Positions 63,518 through 64,000 of a DNA stretch of 64,000 nt are shown here, piece after piece. The notes under the pieces were generated by a model. That model did not search any database. It was not told where the DNA came from and saw nothing but the letters and a program-made list of their open reading frames with translations. The stretch lies in the NCBI GenBank assembly GCA_002104905.1, contig MCFE01000263.1:1-64000 (forward strand), in the 5' to 3' direction. Origin of the DNA: Basidiobolus meristosporus CBS 931.73 (taxonomy: Eukaryota; Basidiobolomycota; Basidiobolomycetes; Basidiobolales; Basidiobolaceae). Each line of letters opens with the position of its first letter. Within the stretch, counting starts at the first letter, position 1. The position numbers and the translations under genes were made by a program.

Positions 63518-64000
63518 TTAATCCGAATCTTCGGAGGAGGAGTCCTCACGTGGGAGCCAGCCGGAGCTTCTTTCGACTGCTCTTTCCCAGTCGTTGATCT
63601 GCTTGTCACGAATGGTGGTATCCATGGATGGGGAGAAGCTGTAGATGTGCTCGTTGTTGATGCCCATCAATTCGCTGGTTTCGCTCCAGTAGCCAACGGC
63701 CAAACCGGCAGCGAACGCGGCACCCAAGGCGGTGGTCTCCTTCATCTCGGGACGCTCGACACGGACGCCAGCGATATCGGACTGGAATTGCATGCAAAGT
63801 TGGGATTTGCTCAAGCCGCCATCGGCCTTGATGACGTTGATTTCCTTGCCACTATCTTTGCGCATGGCGTTCAGGATAGCGTAGGTCTGGAAACAGGTGG
63901 ATTCGTAGGTGGCACGAGCCAGATGATGCTTGTTGGCATATTGGGTAAGACCAAGGATGGCACCACGTGCATCGGATCTCCAGTATGGTGCGAAAAGTCC
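63518..64000 (-). CDS. glycerol kinase, C-terminal part (runs off window)
   Basis: The last 160 residues are open, with no intron, from the window edge to the stop at 63,518. FGGY-family kinase: GLFAPYWRSDARGAILGLTQ, then HLARATYESTCFQT, VIKADGGLSKSQLCMQFQSDI and ETTALGAAFAAGLAVGYW, all hallmark C-terminal segments of glycerol kinase (the DGG loop binds nucleotide). It phosphorylates glycerol to glycerol-3-phosphate with ATP, the first step of glycerol use (Gut1 in yeast). It ends with an acidic tail (EDSSSEDSD), somewhat unusual. The N-terminal two-thirds lie outside. Convergent with the chitin synthase gene. Confidence 0.95.
   Translation of the reverse strand, partial: GLFAPYWRSDARGAILGLTQYANKHHLARATYESTCFQTYAILNAMRKDSGKEINVIKADGGLSKSQLCMQFQSDIAGVRVERPEMKETTALGAAFAAGLAVGYWSETSELMGINNEHIYSFSPSMDTTIRDKQINDWERAVERSSGWLPREDSSSEDSD

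Noticed and set aside
54254-64000. tRNA or rRNA genes in the gene-rich part
   Set aside because: I looked for tRNA-like arms and A/B boxes and for rRNA landmarks by eye and saw none; a covariance-model scan would be needed to exclude them.

Overview
This window comes from a filamentous-type fungal genome. Two very different halves meet near base 54,253. Bases 1-54,253 are AT-rich, visibly poor in CpG and consist almost wholly of transposable elements. Bases 54,254-64,000 are GC-rich and carry ordinary housekeeping genes with short spliceosomal introns, CTAAC-like branch sites and GT..AG borders. A class IV (Chs3-like) chitin synthase fixes the organism as a fungus. I could not resolve the phylum from the sequence alone.

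Transposon half. I see six related groups. (1) Gy-A, a Ty3/gypsy family with a 368-bp LTR. It has one apparently intact copy (19,279-24,216, single 1,377-aa Gag-Pol ORF, no LTR difference seen by eye) sitting inside an older decayed copy of the same family; there are also a decayed antisense copy and two solo LTRs. (2) Gy-B, a decayed Ty3/gypsy family (4,932-7,179 and, antisense and interrupted, 36,670-47,813). (3) Gy-C, a Ty3/gypsy family with a long (about 1-kb) LTR (31,551-32,640 and several fragments). (4) Co-A, a Ty1/copia family (529-4,931; 9,328-11,371 antisense; 37,738-41,617). (5) Co-B, a second Ty1/copia family (12,045-16,438). (6) A large non-autonomous LTR element (LARD, 41,872-46,425, plus an antisense part at 52,775-54,253) whose LTRs are related to those of Co-A. 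Threaded through them are copies of a palindromic MITE family with 3-bp target duplications, and four to five decayed copies of a DNA transposon with a Tnp2/CACTA-like transposase and a divergently transcribed, unidentified ORF.

The order of insertion can be read from target-site duplications: AATGG around Co-A copy 3, ATGGT around the LARD, GAGGC around Co-B, GAGT around the intact Gy-A, ATTG around a solo Gy-A LTR, and AAT-like triplets around the MITEs. The copia-like elements share a primer-binding site that matches the anticodon arm of initiator tRNA-Met. This implies priming by a half-tRNA, as in Drosophila copia.

Gene half. Four conserved genes can be modelled: a CTDSP/Psr-type FCP1-homology phosphatase (+, six exons, 262 aa), CCT3, the gamma subunit of the TRiC/CCT chaperonin (+, five exons, 543 aa), a class IV chitin synthase (+, two exons, 963 aa), and the 3' end of a glycerol kinase (-, running off the window). 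Chitin synthase and glycerol kinase are convergent with closely spaced poly(A) signals. The 54,254-55,500 stretch between the transposons and these genes has minus-strand ORF fragments that I could not identify. No operon-like logic links the four genes; they are independent housekeeping functions (phosphatase signalling, protein folding, cell wall, glycerol use).
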